The notes beneath the pieces were generated by a model. It did no database searches. It had not been told where the DNA came from and saw nothing but the letters and a program-made list of their open reading frames with translations. Shown piece by piece: positions 1-7,871 of a stretch of 64,000 nt of DNA. The position numbers and the translations under genes were made by a program. Numbering within the stretch: the stretch's first letter is position 1; every line of letters starts with the position of its first letter. The DNA is from UJ101 sp047975265. Its GTDB lineage: Bacteria > Bacteroidota > Bacteroidia > Flavobacteriales > UJ101. The stretch lies in the NCBI GenBank assembly GCA_047975265.1, contig JBKEDE010000016.1:1-64000 (forward strand), given 5' to 3'.

Positions 1-180
1 TACACAAAATACGCAATTCGCATTTTGTATAATATTATAAAGCAAACGCCATTGACTTTGGAGTTCTCCCAATACGAATTTTGGCAAGGTTCGCATCGGA
101 ATAAAAGTGTGATTTGGATAAAATTTCCAAAGGATTTTCAATTGCTCGGAGAGCTGAAAAAACACACAAAACCCATCTGA
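1..180 (+). CDS. C-terminal end of an unidentified protein (partial)
   Basis: The window opens inside a reading frame that runs from base 1 to a TGA at 178-180, giving 59 residues. The tail is rich in aromatic and basic residues (for example FWQGSHRNKSVIWIKF) and looks like genuine coding sequence. I do not recognise the family. The FWQG string recalls the C-terminus of pyridoxamine-phosphate oxidases, but the rest does not fit, so I do not assign that function. The start lies outside the window. Confidence 0.5.
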   Translation, partial: YTKYAIRILYNIIKQTPLTLEFSQYEFWQGSHRNKSVIWIKFPKDFQLLGELKKHTKPI

Positions 181-448
181 AGCCAAAGCCAAAAATGGTG
201 CTAAATTGCTTTTAACGTATCAATAAAGTAACAAAAATAACTCTAAATTTGTATTGTTAATGAAATTATACTTATATTGTAGGCGTAAAACCGCTAATGA
301 TAGCTTCTGTTTTTCCAAAACGGGTGCATAAGTTGTTGTCTGTTTTATGGATATATTTTTAGAGTAAAATAGTGTAATTATTTGATGATTAACAAGTTTT
401 TATGTGCTTTTAAATAAACTTAAATATAAACCTTAAAAAAGAATTATA
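181..448. other. Intergenic, no gene seen
   Basis: About 270 bases between the partial gene and the NHL lipoprotein. No convincing open frame, RNA gene or strong terminator hairpin is visible. The stretch just before 449 is very AT-rich and probably carries the promoter of the lipoprotein gene, but I cannot point to a clean TTTG/TAnnTTTG pair. Confidence 0.5.
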
Positions 449-1729
449 ATGAAAACTATGAGTAAAATAATCTTTACTATTCTGGTATGTATATCTTTTA
501 TAACATGTAATAGTAGTGAAGATGCTATATTGGCAACAGTAAGTAACATGTTGCCAACCAGGGGACCTAAAAATACCGAGGTAACTATAACGGGTAGTAA
601 TTTTGGTACAGATATAAACCAAGTACACGTTTTTTTTAATGGAAAAGAAGCTGAGATAAAGAGTGTAAGTGAAACGATTATAGTAGCCATCGTGCCGCCA
701 AAGGCTTTTACGGGAAATGTAACCGTGGTGGTAAGAGGGCAAGAAACGGAAGGATTGTATTTTAATTATGAAATTTCTGATGTTCAGGTATCCACCTTAG
801 CAGGAAGTACGGTAGGTTATACGGATGGCACAGGAACTAGTGCCCGATTTTATAACCCATCAGGTATTACTGTGGATAGTCAAGGTAATCTGTATGTAGC
901 CGATACGTATAACCACAGAATCCGAAAAATAACGCCCGAAGGCGTAGTAAGTACCTTAGCAGGAAGCAGTATATTAGGGAATACGGATGGTGCAGGTGCT
1001 AATGCCCGATTTTACTATCCTCGTGACATCACCGTAGACAGTCAAGATAATCTGTATGTAGCCGATACGAATAACCACAGAATCCGAAAAATAACACCCG
1101 AAGGTGTAGTAAGTACTTTGGCAGGAAGTACATTGGGGAATACGGATGGTACAGGAACTAGTGCCCGATTTCATTATCCTTATGGTATTGCCACGGATAG
1201 CCAAGATAATGTATATGTAGCTGATACGTATAACCACAGAATTCGGAAAGTAACCCCCGAAGGTGTAGTGAGTACCTTAGCAGGAAGTACATTGGGGAAT
1301 ACGGATGGTACAGGAACCGGTGCTCAATTTAATTATCCTTATGGTATTGCCACAGACAGTCAAGATAATGTATATGTAGCCGATACGTACAATTATAGAG
1401 TTCGAAAAGTAACCTCCGGAGGTGTAGTAAGCACTTTAACAGGATATATTGACGGAGTAGATATTAATACCCAAGTTTACCAACCTTCAGATATTGTTAT
1501 AGATGCCCAAGGTAATTTATATATGGCGGATATTTATAATCATAGAATTCACAAAATAACGCCTGAAGGTATAGCAAGTACTCTGGCAGGAAGTTCAGTA
1601 GGAAGTACTGATGGTGCAGGTGCTGATGCCCGATTTTATCGACCTATGGGCATTACCGTAGATACTCAAAATAATTTGTACGTAGCAGAGGAATATAATC
1701 ATAGAATCCGAAAAATAACGCAGGAATAG
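449..1729 (+). CDS. NHL-repeat beta-propeller lipoprotein with IPT/TIG domain
   Basis: A 426-residue protein. The N-terminus is a hydrophobic signal ending in FITC, with Cys20 as the likely lipidated residue, so it should sit on the outer membrane or cell surface. Residues ~30-107 form an IPT/TIG Ig-like domain (GPKNTEVTITGSNFG motif). From ~110 to the end there are six NHL-type blades, each with a version of YVADTYNHRIRKIT followed by a STLAG turn. NHL propellers usually mediate protein or glycan contacts rather than catalysis; no enzyme motif is seen. The ATG at 449 gives the signal peptide; Met4 is an alternative start. The neighbour downstream is another lipoprotein on the same strand. 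The blades are unusually alike at DNA level (see the repeat entry). Confidence 0.85.
   Translation: MKTMSKIIFTILVCISFITCNSSEDAILATVSNMLPTRGPKNTEVTITGSNFGTDINQVHVFFNGKEAEIKSVSETIIVAIVPPKAFTGNVTVVVRGQETEGLYFNYEISDVQVSTLAGSTVGYTDGTGTSARFYNPSGITVDSQGNLYVADTYNHRIRKITPEGVVSTLAGSSILGNTDGAGANARFYYPRDITVDSQDNLYVADTNNHRIRKITPEGVVSTLAGSTLGNTDGTGTSARFHYPYGIATDSQDNVYVADTYNHRIRKVTPEGVVSTLAGSTLGNTDGTGTGAQFNYPYGIATDSQDNVYVADTYNYRVRKVTSGGVVSTLTGYIDGVDINTQVYQPSDIVIDAQGNLYMADIYNHRIHKITPEGIASTLAGSSVGSTDGAGADARFYRPMGITVDTQNNLYVAEEYNHRIRKITQE
790..1725 (+). repeat. Intragenic tandem repeat, six units of ~150-160 bp
   Basis: The anchor AGTACCTTAGCAGGAAG or a close variant recurs at about 790, 949, 1111, 1270, 1429 and 1576, so units are ~147-162 bp and each encodes one NHL blade of about 50 residues. 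Units 1-4 share long near-identical runs; units 5 and 6 are more diverged and unit 5 is shorter. Such similarity allows blade gain or loss by recombination. This is seen directly; copy-number variation between strains is inference. Confidence 0.85.
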
Positions 1730-1782
1730 AGAATAGGTTTTAAAAAAAGATCTCTAAAACTCTATAAAACCATCAGTAGTAA

Positions 1783-2178
1783 ATGAAAAAAATAGTTTTT
1801 CTTTTTAGTCTATTACCAATGTTAGGGTGTACTTCTAAAAATAACTACTATAAAAAATCTGATATTAGAGTTTTAGAGATTAACCCAAATAGTAAATCAA
1901 TTGCCATCTATTACTATCCTAAAGCTGAAACGATGTTTAATTCTACTGGGGTTGATTATAAATACAATAATGTTAGTAAACAAATAGATATTTATTTTGT
2001 TAGACAAAAAATTAACACCGAAAATAAAGCAATGACTCCAAGTTCTCTTTTAAGAGACTTAAATGACCGTGTTAGAATAGAAAAGTATGGTGCATATTGC
2101 TATATTGTAGAAATACCTCTGCAAAAACACTGGAGCAACCTAAACAAGAAAGCTGAAATGATAAAAATTATTGATTAG
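1783..2178 (+). CDS. Small lipoprotein of unknown function
   Basis: 131 residues beginning with a short lysine-hydrophobic signal and an LGC lipobox, so a lipoprotein after cleavage (about 115 residues mature). The mature part is Lys/Tyr/Asn-rich with predicted mixed beta-alpha character and no motif I recognise. It starts 53 bases after the NHL lipoprotein stop and could be co-transcribed with it. Codon use resembles that of its neighbours. Function unknown. Confidence 0.7.
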   Translation: MKKIVFLFSLLPMLGCTSKNNYYKKSDIRVLEINPNSKSIAIYYYPKAETMFNSTGVDYKYNNVSKQIDIYFVRQKINTENKAMTPSSLLRDLNDRVRIEKYGAYCYIVEIPLQKHWSNLNKKAEMIKIID

Positions 2179-2453
2179 TAAAACCATACTATTCAAGGTT
2201 TATGTGTTTTAAAGAAATGAGCTAATCATATTGTTAAACTTATACTTGGTGTATTAGTTGATTTAGAAAGTGATTTATTATATGTGATATTTACAATGGG
2301 ATTTAGATTCCTAAAAAAGATTTTAAAGTAGATAGATAAAAAGAAACTTTATTGTAAATGTTTTTAGGAGTAGGAGAGGGGCAAGGTGTAGTGGGAATGA
2401 TTGTTTTTATATATAGTATTTGATTGAAAGTGCAAAAAACAATAAAGAAAAAA

Positions 2454-4121
2454 TTAAAGTTTAGGAATAGCCTTAATCAATCGTTGTGTGTATTTTTTTA
2501 ACGGATGATTATAAATTTCATCAGCATCGCCTACTTCTTCAAACTTTCCTTGGTTCATGACCAGCAATTGGTTACTCATATATTTCACAACTGATAAATC
2601 ATGAGAAATAAATAAGTAGGTAAAGCCAAACTCCTGTTTTAATTCATTTAAAAGATTCAAAACTTGAGCTTGTACCGAAACATCCAAAGCAGAAACCGAT
2701 TCATCACAAATAATAAATTCAGGGTTTAAAGCTAAAATGCGTGCAATTCCAATTCGTTGACGTTGTCCCCCTGAGAATTCATGCGGATAACGTTCAAGAT
2801 GTTCTTTTAAAAGCCCCACACGTTCTAAAAAATAGACCGCTTTCTCTTGTCGCTCCTTGTCATTTGTACCAATAGAATGAATTTGCATGGGTTCTACAAT
2901 CGTTTCTCGAACCGTTTTTTTAGGGTTTAAACTTGAATAAGGATCCTGAAAAATAATCTGTACTTCTTTTCGTAATTCTCGCAAACGATTTTTAGAAATT
3001 TTTGTCAAATCCTCTCCTTTATAAAAAATTTCACCTTCTGTGGCTTTTTGAAGTTGTAACAGTGTACGACTTAATGTAGTTTTACCACATCCTGATTCTC
3101 CAACCAAACCGACTGTTTCACCCGGATATACTTTAAAACTTACATCATCAACCGCTTTAAAATAGTTTCTCTTTTTTAAAAAAGAACTTGCTGTCGGATA
3201 GTATTTCTTTAAGTTTTTAATTTCTAAAAGAGGTATCTGGCTGTAAAGTTTTTCTTGGTAAATGGTTCGCTCTGAAGAAGATTCTATAACCTCTTTATAA
3301 TGGGTCTTTTCTGTAAAATCTTTGACCGTTGGAAGTTTTTTTAAACGAATATCTAATTTAGGACGACAAGCAATCAATCCTTTTGTATAACTGCTTTTAG
3401 GATTATTAAAGACTACATCAACCGTATTTTTCTCAACAATGTTTCCTTTGAACATAACAATAACTTCATTGCAAAGTTCTTTTATAACACCTAAATCGTG
3501 TGAAATAAAAATAACACTCATATCACGTTCTTGCTGTAGTTTTTTCAGTAATAAGAGAATTTCTTTTTGAACGGTTACATCGAGAGCGGTAGTAGGCTCG
3601 TCAGCTATAAGTAAAGAAGGGTTACAACTAAGAGCCATAGCAATCATGATACGTTGCTTTTGTCCTCCGGATAATTGGTGCGGATAGCGTTTGTAAATTT
3701 GTTCGGGGTCGGGAAGTAATACTTGATTAAAGAGTTCTACGGTGCGTTGTCTTGCTTCTTTTTTTGTGGTCTTTTCGTGTAATAAAATAGCTTCTGAAAC
3801 TTGCTCTCCGCAAGTCAAACTAGGGTTTAAACTGGTCATGGGTTCTTGAAAGATCATGGCAATCTCTTTTCCTAATAAAGAGCGGAGTTCTTTAGGTGTT
3901 TTTTGTAAAAGGTTCTCACTTTTAAAATAGATTTTTCCTGAATCTATAATGGCTGATTTGGGTAATAAACCCATTATAGCATAAGCTGTTAATGACTTTC
4001 CTGAGCCTGATTCGCCAACCAGTCCGAGGATTGTTTTTTCTTTTAACGAGAAAGATACTTTGTTCAAAACGGTGTTTTGACCAAAACGAATGCTTAAATC
4101 GTGTACTTCAAGAAAGCTCAT
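2454..4121 (-). CDS. Fused two-ATPase peptide ABC transporter protein (DppD-DppF / YejF type)
   Basis: 555 residues containing two complete ABC ATPase domains. Domain 1 (about 1-250) has Walker A GESGSGKS, signature LSGGQ and Walker B LLIADEP; domain 2 (about 290-550) has GESGCGKT, FSGGQ and FIICDES. This is the architecture of the DppD-DppF fusion found in YejF and GsiA, energising import of di/oligopeptides or related solutes through separate permeases. No permease or binding protein lies next to it; it is the last gene of the rnr-lysE-ABC set, starting two bases beyond the LysE stop. Walker B of the second half ends DES rather than DEP, a common variant. Substrate cannot be read from the sequence. 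Confidence 0.88.
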   Translation of the reverse strand: MSFLEVHDLSIRFGQNTVLNKVSFSLKEKTILGLVGESGSGKSLTAYAIMGLLPKSAIIDSGKIYFKSENLLQKTPKELRSLLGKEIAMIFQEPMTSLNPSLTCGEQVSEAILLHEKTTKKEARQRTVELFNQVLLPDPEQIYKRYPHQLSGGQKQRIMIAMALSCNPSLLIADEPTTALDVTVQKEILLLLKKLQQERDMSVIFISHDLGVIKELCNEVIVMFKGNIVEKNTVDVVFNNPKSSYTKGLIACRPKLDIRLKKLPTVKDFTEKTHYKEVIESSSERTIYQEKLYSQIPLLEIKNLKKYYPTASSFLKKRNYFKAVDDVSFKVYPGETVGLVGESGCGKTTLSRTLLQLQKATEGEIFYKGEDLTKISKNRLRELRKEVQIIFQDPYSSLNPKKTVRETIVEPMQIHSIGTNDKERQEKAVYFLERVGLLKEHLERYPHEFSGGQRQRIGIARILALNPEFIICDESVSALDVSVQAQVLNLLNELKQEFGFTYLFISHDLSVVKYMSNQLLVMNQGKFEEVGDADEIYNHPLKKYTQRLIKAIPKL

Positions 4122-4122
4122 G

Positions 4123-4821
4123 CTACGATTGAATGGATTCTATTCTTTGTAAGGGATGTCGTTCTATTTCATTTTCAATGTTAATATCACCAAAACTTCT
4201 AAAGATGAGATAGAGTCCTAAACAAACCAAAATACCTCCTACAATCCTTTTTAATTTATAAATCATTTGATCTGTTAAACGATTTTTAAATTTTCTGGCC
4301 AAGAATATCTTTAGGATATCAATAGCAAGAAACACACCTAATAAAACACTGAAGAAAGTAACTATTTTATAAATATCATGATGGTAATTGGCATTCACGA
4401 TAATAACGGTGGCAAGCCAAAAAATAAGGATTCCTATGTTCACAAAGTTTAAAACAAATCCTTTGAAAAACATGCTTAAATAATTACTACCTACGTTAAT
4501 ATCGTCTTTAAAACGTAGATTACCTTTAGCAATCATTTGAAAAAGACCGAAGACAAGAATGACCAACCCTCCAATAGCCAAAGATTCAGGGTGTGAAGTC
4601 AAATATTTTGAAACCTCTTTAGAACCGTAATAACAAACCGATATATAAACCAAATCAGCTGCAATAACACCCAAATCAAGTGCTAAAGCAGCACGTGCTC
4701 CTTTAGTAATACTGGTTTCAATCATTAAAAAGAAAACAGGCCCAATAAGTACAAAACTTAAAATCAAGCTTAGTAGAGTAGCCGAAAATATGACTTGTAA
4801 ATAGTCCATAGAATGAAACAA
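4123..4821 (-). CDS. LysE/RhtB-type amino-acid exporter family protein
   Basis: 232 residues with about six hydrophobic segments and the LysE-type opening (GPVFFLMIETSITKGARAAL), typical of small exporters of amino acids or similar metabolites in the inner membrane. Family members are usually 200-230 residues, so the protein looks complete. It lies two bases downstream of rnr and two bases upstream of the ABC ATPase, implying one transcript and probable translational coupling. The exported compound is unknown. Confidence 0.8.
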   Translation of the reverse strand: MFHSMDYLQVIFSATLLSLILSFVLIGPVFFLMIETSITKGARAALALDLGVIAADLVYISVCYYGSKEVSKYLTSHPESLAIGGLVILVFGLFQMIAKGNLRFKDDINVGSNYLSMFFKGFVLNFVNIGILIFWLATVIIVNANYHHDIYKIVTFFSVLLGVFLAIDILKIFLARKFKNRLTDQMIYKLKRIVGGILVCLGLYLIFRSFGDINIENEIERHPLQRIESIQS

Positions 4822-4823
4822 AG

Positions 4824-6983
4824 TTACGTTATATCCTCTGCAATTTCAAAATCTATTTGCTTTTTCTCTAAACTTACATAAGCAACTTTTATGGTAATAG
4901 AATCTCCCAACCGGTAAATAGCTCCGGTTCTTTTCCCTACAACCTGATAATTCTTTTGATCAAGCTCATAATAATCCTCCTTCATATTTCGTATGCTAAT
5001 CATCCCTTCACACAGTATGTCCGATAATTCTACATAAATCCCCCATTCGGTTACACCCGAGATTACACCCGAGTAGACCTCACCAATATGCTGTTCCAGA
5101 TACTTCGCTTGCATGTATTTTATAGAATCTCTTTCAGCATCAGCAGCTAAACGTTCTCGATTTGAACAGTGAACACAATCTACCTCGTAAGGTTCTGTAT
5201 CAGGCGATTTCCCTCCATCTAAATAATGTTGTAGTAAGCGGTGTGCCATCACATCCGGATAACGTCGTATAGGGGATGTGAAGTGGGTGTAATATTCAAA
5301 GGTTAATCCATAATGTCCGATATTTTCGGTAGAGTACTTTGCTTTGCTCATTGTTCTCATAGCCAAAGTTTCTATCATATTAGCTTCTCCTTTCCCTTTA
5401 ACTGTTTCCAGCAAATGATTCATAGAGGATGATACCGTCTTTGGGCTGGTTAAGTCCAAATCATAATCAAACGGTTGTATAAACGTTTTTAAAGCCTGCA
5501 ACTTATCAAGATCCGGATCATCATGAATCCTGTAAATAAATGTGTTCTTTGAAGGAGTTCCATTTTTCTTTAAACTTACAAACTCGGATACTTTCCTATT
5601 TGCCAGTAGCATAAATTCTTCGATCAGTTTATGAGCATCCTTACTCTGTTTAAGGTAAACACCTATCGGATCGAAGTTCTTATCCAGTTTAAACTTTACT
5701 TCAACCTTATCAAAGCTAATAGCTCCTGATTTCATCCGCTTCTCTCGTAAAATCTTAGCCAATCGATCCAACGTTAGGAGCTCTTCCTTACAGTCTCCTT
5801 CACCGGTTTCTATGATTTTTTGAGCCTCTTCATAGGTAAAACGGCGGTCAGACAAGGTAACGGTTCTTCCAAACCACTGGTTTATTATTTTCCCTCCTTC
5901 TGTCATTTCAAAACAAGCAGAGAAAGTAAGTTTCTCCTCATTAGGGCGGAGTGAGCAAACTTGATTGGATAAAATCTCGGGGAGCATGGGTACAACCCGA
6001 TCAACCAAATAAACCGATGTTGCCCTGCGGTAGGCTTCATCATCCAAAAACGTTTTGGGCTGTACATAATGAGAAACATCAGCAATGTGAACACCAATCA
6101 TAATATTTCCGTTATTCAACCTCTCCAATGAGAGAGCATCATCAAAATCTTTGGCATCAGAGGGATCAATGGTAAAGGTCATAACATGGCGCATATCACG
6201 GCGTTTGCTCAGCTCTTCTTGGGTAATCTTTGTTGGAATAGACTGTGCTTGTTCCTCCACTTCTTTTGGAAACTCATAAGGAAGACCGTAATCAGCCAAT
6301 ATGGAGTGAATCTCTACTTGGTGCTCTCCCGGAGTTCCCAATACAGCTGTGATTTTACCAAAAGGCTTCTTAACCTGCAAAGGCCAGCTCGTAATAACGG
6401 CAATGACCTTTTCTCCATCTTTTGCCTCCTTAAGATTTTCTTTCGGGATGTACAAATCAACAGGCACATGGCGGCGGTCTGTTATAACAAAACCAAAGTC
6501 CGCTCCTTGCTTATACTCCAAAACGCCTACAAATTGTGTACGGTTTCTCTTCAAAACTTTAACGACTTCTCCTTCTGATTTCTTATTACCTTGTTTTTTA
6601 TGCATCCAAACCGATACATGATCCTGATTCAAAGCATTTTTCGTTTTCCCCTTCGGGATATAAACATCTTCCTCCATCCCTTCTATCATAACATAGGCAG
6701 CTCCTGAAGAAGTGAAATCGATGACCCCCTCCATCACATGGGTCAGGGTGGTTAACCGGAACTTTCCTTTTGAGATTTCTTCCAATTGGTTTTCTGCCCG
6801 AAGCCTGTGAAGAACCTGAATCATCTCATTTTTTTCTTTATGAGTCTTCTTGCCCAATGCAGATGATACTTGATTGAAATTCATAGGTTTATCGGGATTT
6901 TTAAGGAATAAGCTCACGACCTCTTTTCCTGTATTCAAGAGGCGTTTGCTGGGCTGTTTACTGTTTTTGTGTTTTCTTTTCAC
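4824..6983 (-). CDS. rnr: Ribonuclease R
   Basis: 719 residues. N-terminal winged-helix region (~10-75), cold-shock OB domains (~80-240), the RNB catalytic domain with the metal-binding aspartates in TIDPSDAKDFDDALS, and a C-terminal S1 domain ending EDIT. RNase R degrades structured RNA processively in the 3' to 5' direction in the cytoplasm. Length matches Bacteroidota homologues; the long basic tail seen in E. coli is absent, while the N-terminus itself is Lys/Arg-rich. The ATG at 6983 gives this basic N-terminus. It is the first gene of an operon with the LysE exporter and the ABC ATPase. Confidence 0.95.
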   Translation of the reverse strand: MKRKHKNSKQPSKRLLNTGKEVVSLFLKNPDKPMNFNQVSSALGKKTHKEKNEMIQVLHRLRAENQLEEISKGKFRLTTLTHVMEGVIDFTSSGAAYVMIEGMEEDVYIPKGKTKNALNQDHVSVWMHKKQGNKKSEGEVVKVLKRNRTQFVGVLEYKQGADFGFVITDRRHVPVDLYIPKENLKEAKDGEKVIAVITSWPLQVKKPFGKITAVLGTPGEHQVEIHSILADYGLPYEFPKEVEEQAQSIPTKITQEELSKRRDMRHVMTFTIDPSDAKDFDDALSLERLNNGNIMIGVHIADVSHYVQPKTFLDDEAYRRATSVYLVDRVVPMLPEILSNQVCSLRPNEEKLTFSACFEMTEGGKIINQWFGRTVTLSDRRFTYEEAQKIIETGEGDCKEELLTLDRLAKILREKRMKSGAISFDKVEVKFKLDKNFDPIGVYLKQSKDAHKLIEEFMLLANRKVSEFVSLKKNGTPSKNTFIYRIHDDPDLDKLQALKTFIQPFDYDLDLTSPKTVSSSMNHLLETVKGKGEANMIETLAMRTMSKAKYSTENIGHYGLTFEYYTHFTSPIRRYPDVMAHRLLQHYLDGGKSPDTEPYEVDCVHCSNRERLAADAERDSIKYMQAKYLEQHIGEVYSGVISGVTEWGIYVELSDILCEGMISIRNMKEDYYELDQKNYQVVGKRTGAIYRLGDSITIKVAYVSLEKKQIDFEIAEDIT

Positions 6984-7090
6984 GATTTACATAATGTTAC
7001 GTTGGGCAAAGGTACGCTTTTAAACCTTAGTGGATATTATGAAAGTTTTAAGAGTCCTACAGACGGCTTCCGGGCTGTTTTTAAAAACGT

Positions 7091-7188
7091 CCTTACCTTT
7101 CGGGGAAAAGGTAGGGAGCTTTTGCAAAAAAGGTACGTACCTTTTCATAAAAAGATTCCTACCTTTTTTCAAAGGGTAGGAATCTTTT
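7091..7188. repeat. Three consecutive hairpins built on AAAGGTA/TACCTTT
   Basis: Between rnr and hup: (i) TACCTTT 7094-7100 facing AAAGGTA 7107-7113; (ii) a perfect 18-bp palindrome at 7128-7145 (AAAAGGTAC then its complement); (iii) a 14-bp stem at 7150-7163/7175-7188, annotated separately as a terminator. The same core recurs six times in alternating orientation. The last hairpin explains transcription ending; the first two are unexplained. Confidence 0.7.
7150..7188 (-). terminator. Rho-independent terminator of the HU gene
   Basis: A perfect 14-bp stem (AAAAGATTCCTACC with its complement) around an 11-base loop, followed on the minus strand by a T run. It begins 20 bases past the stop of the HU-like gene and would insulate it from rnr. 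Confidence 0.85.
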
Positions 7189-7207
7189 ATCTAAATTATC
7201 ACTTTTG

Positions 7208-7591
7208 TTAAACTTTAGCGTACTTGAGTGTTTTGAGCATGTCTCTTGTTTTGCTTCCCGGGCGAAAGTTTATTTTAGCCCTTTTGATTAAAGAAGGGTT
7301 GAATTTCTCTTCGCTCTCTGCTCCTTCACTTGAAAGAGAGATTTGGAAACTTCCGAAATTACCAAAACGAACAATGCGTCCGTCTGATAAATGTCGGTTG
7401 AGCAATTTGTTTAAATCATTCAGTACAGCCAAAACGTCTGTATCGCTTACGGTAGTAGATCTTTGAGCTATTTCTTCTGAAAGGTTCTCAATAGTCAGCT
7501 CTCCGGAACTTTTTGCTTGAGCATAGTATTTCTTAGGAGCTTCTCGATTCTGCGGGTTTTGTCTTTCAACTAATGTATATGTTACGGCCAT
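7208..7591 (-). CDS. HU/IHF-type DNA-binding protein (HU-HIG subfamily)
   Basis: 127 residues, longer than the 90-residue canonical HU. Residues ~1-35 form the Bacteroidota-specific beta-rich N-terminal extension (start MAVTYTLVERQNPQN); ~36-120 match the HU fold with an RFGNFGSFQISL strand and a C-terminal arm ending in FRPGSKTRDMLKTLKYAKV. Such proteins bind DNA and shape the nucleoid. Single gene with its own terminator (7150-7188). Whether it acts as a general chromosomal architect or on specific sites cannot be told. Confidence 0.88.
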   Translation of the reverse strand: MAVTYTLVERQNPQNREAPKKYYAQAKSSGELTIENLSEEIAQRSTTVSDTDVLAVLNDLNKLLNRHLSDGRIVRFGNFGSFQISLSSEGAESEEKFNPSLIKRAKINFRPGSKTRDMLKTLKYAKV

Positions 7592-7871
7592 GTCTTAAAT
7601 TATTTTAGGATTAATATAAGGGTAAGCAGTACCAGTTTTCCGCCCAAGTTATGAAAATAAATCGGATCATCCAAATAAGAGGTTGTTTTTTTTATAAAAT
7701 TTAGTAAAGTGTGTTGCATTTATTAGATAAAGAAGTCGGGGTATCGGGTTATGATGTATTGAAATAGGGGTGGTGTGTGTTTGTTTGAACATACGGTATT
7801 TTACGGGTACAACGAAGGGGCTTTTATTAAAAAGGCTCCCGTCGTTTCGGTTTTTTTCTCTTTTTATGCGA

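Noticed and set aside
1..180. Assignment of the partial gene to pyridoxamine-phosphate oxidase
   Set aside because: Only the FWQG string matches; the rest of the C-terminus does not follow the family pattern.
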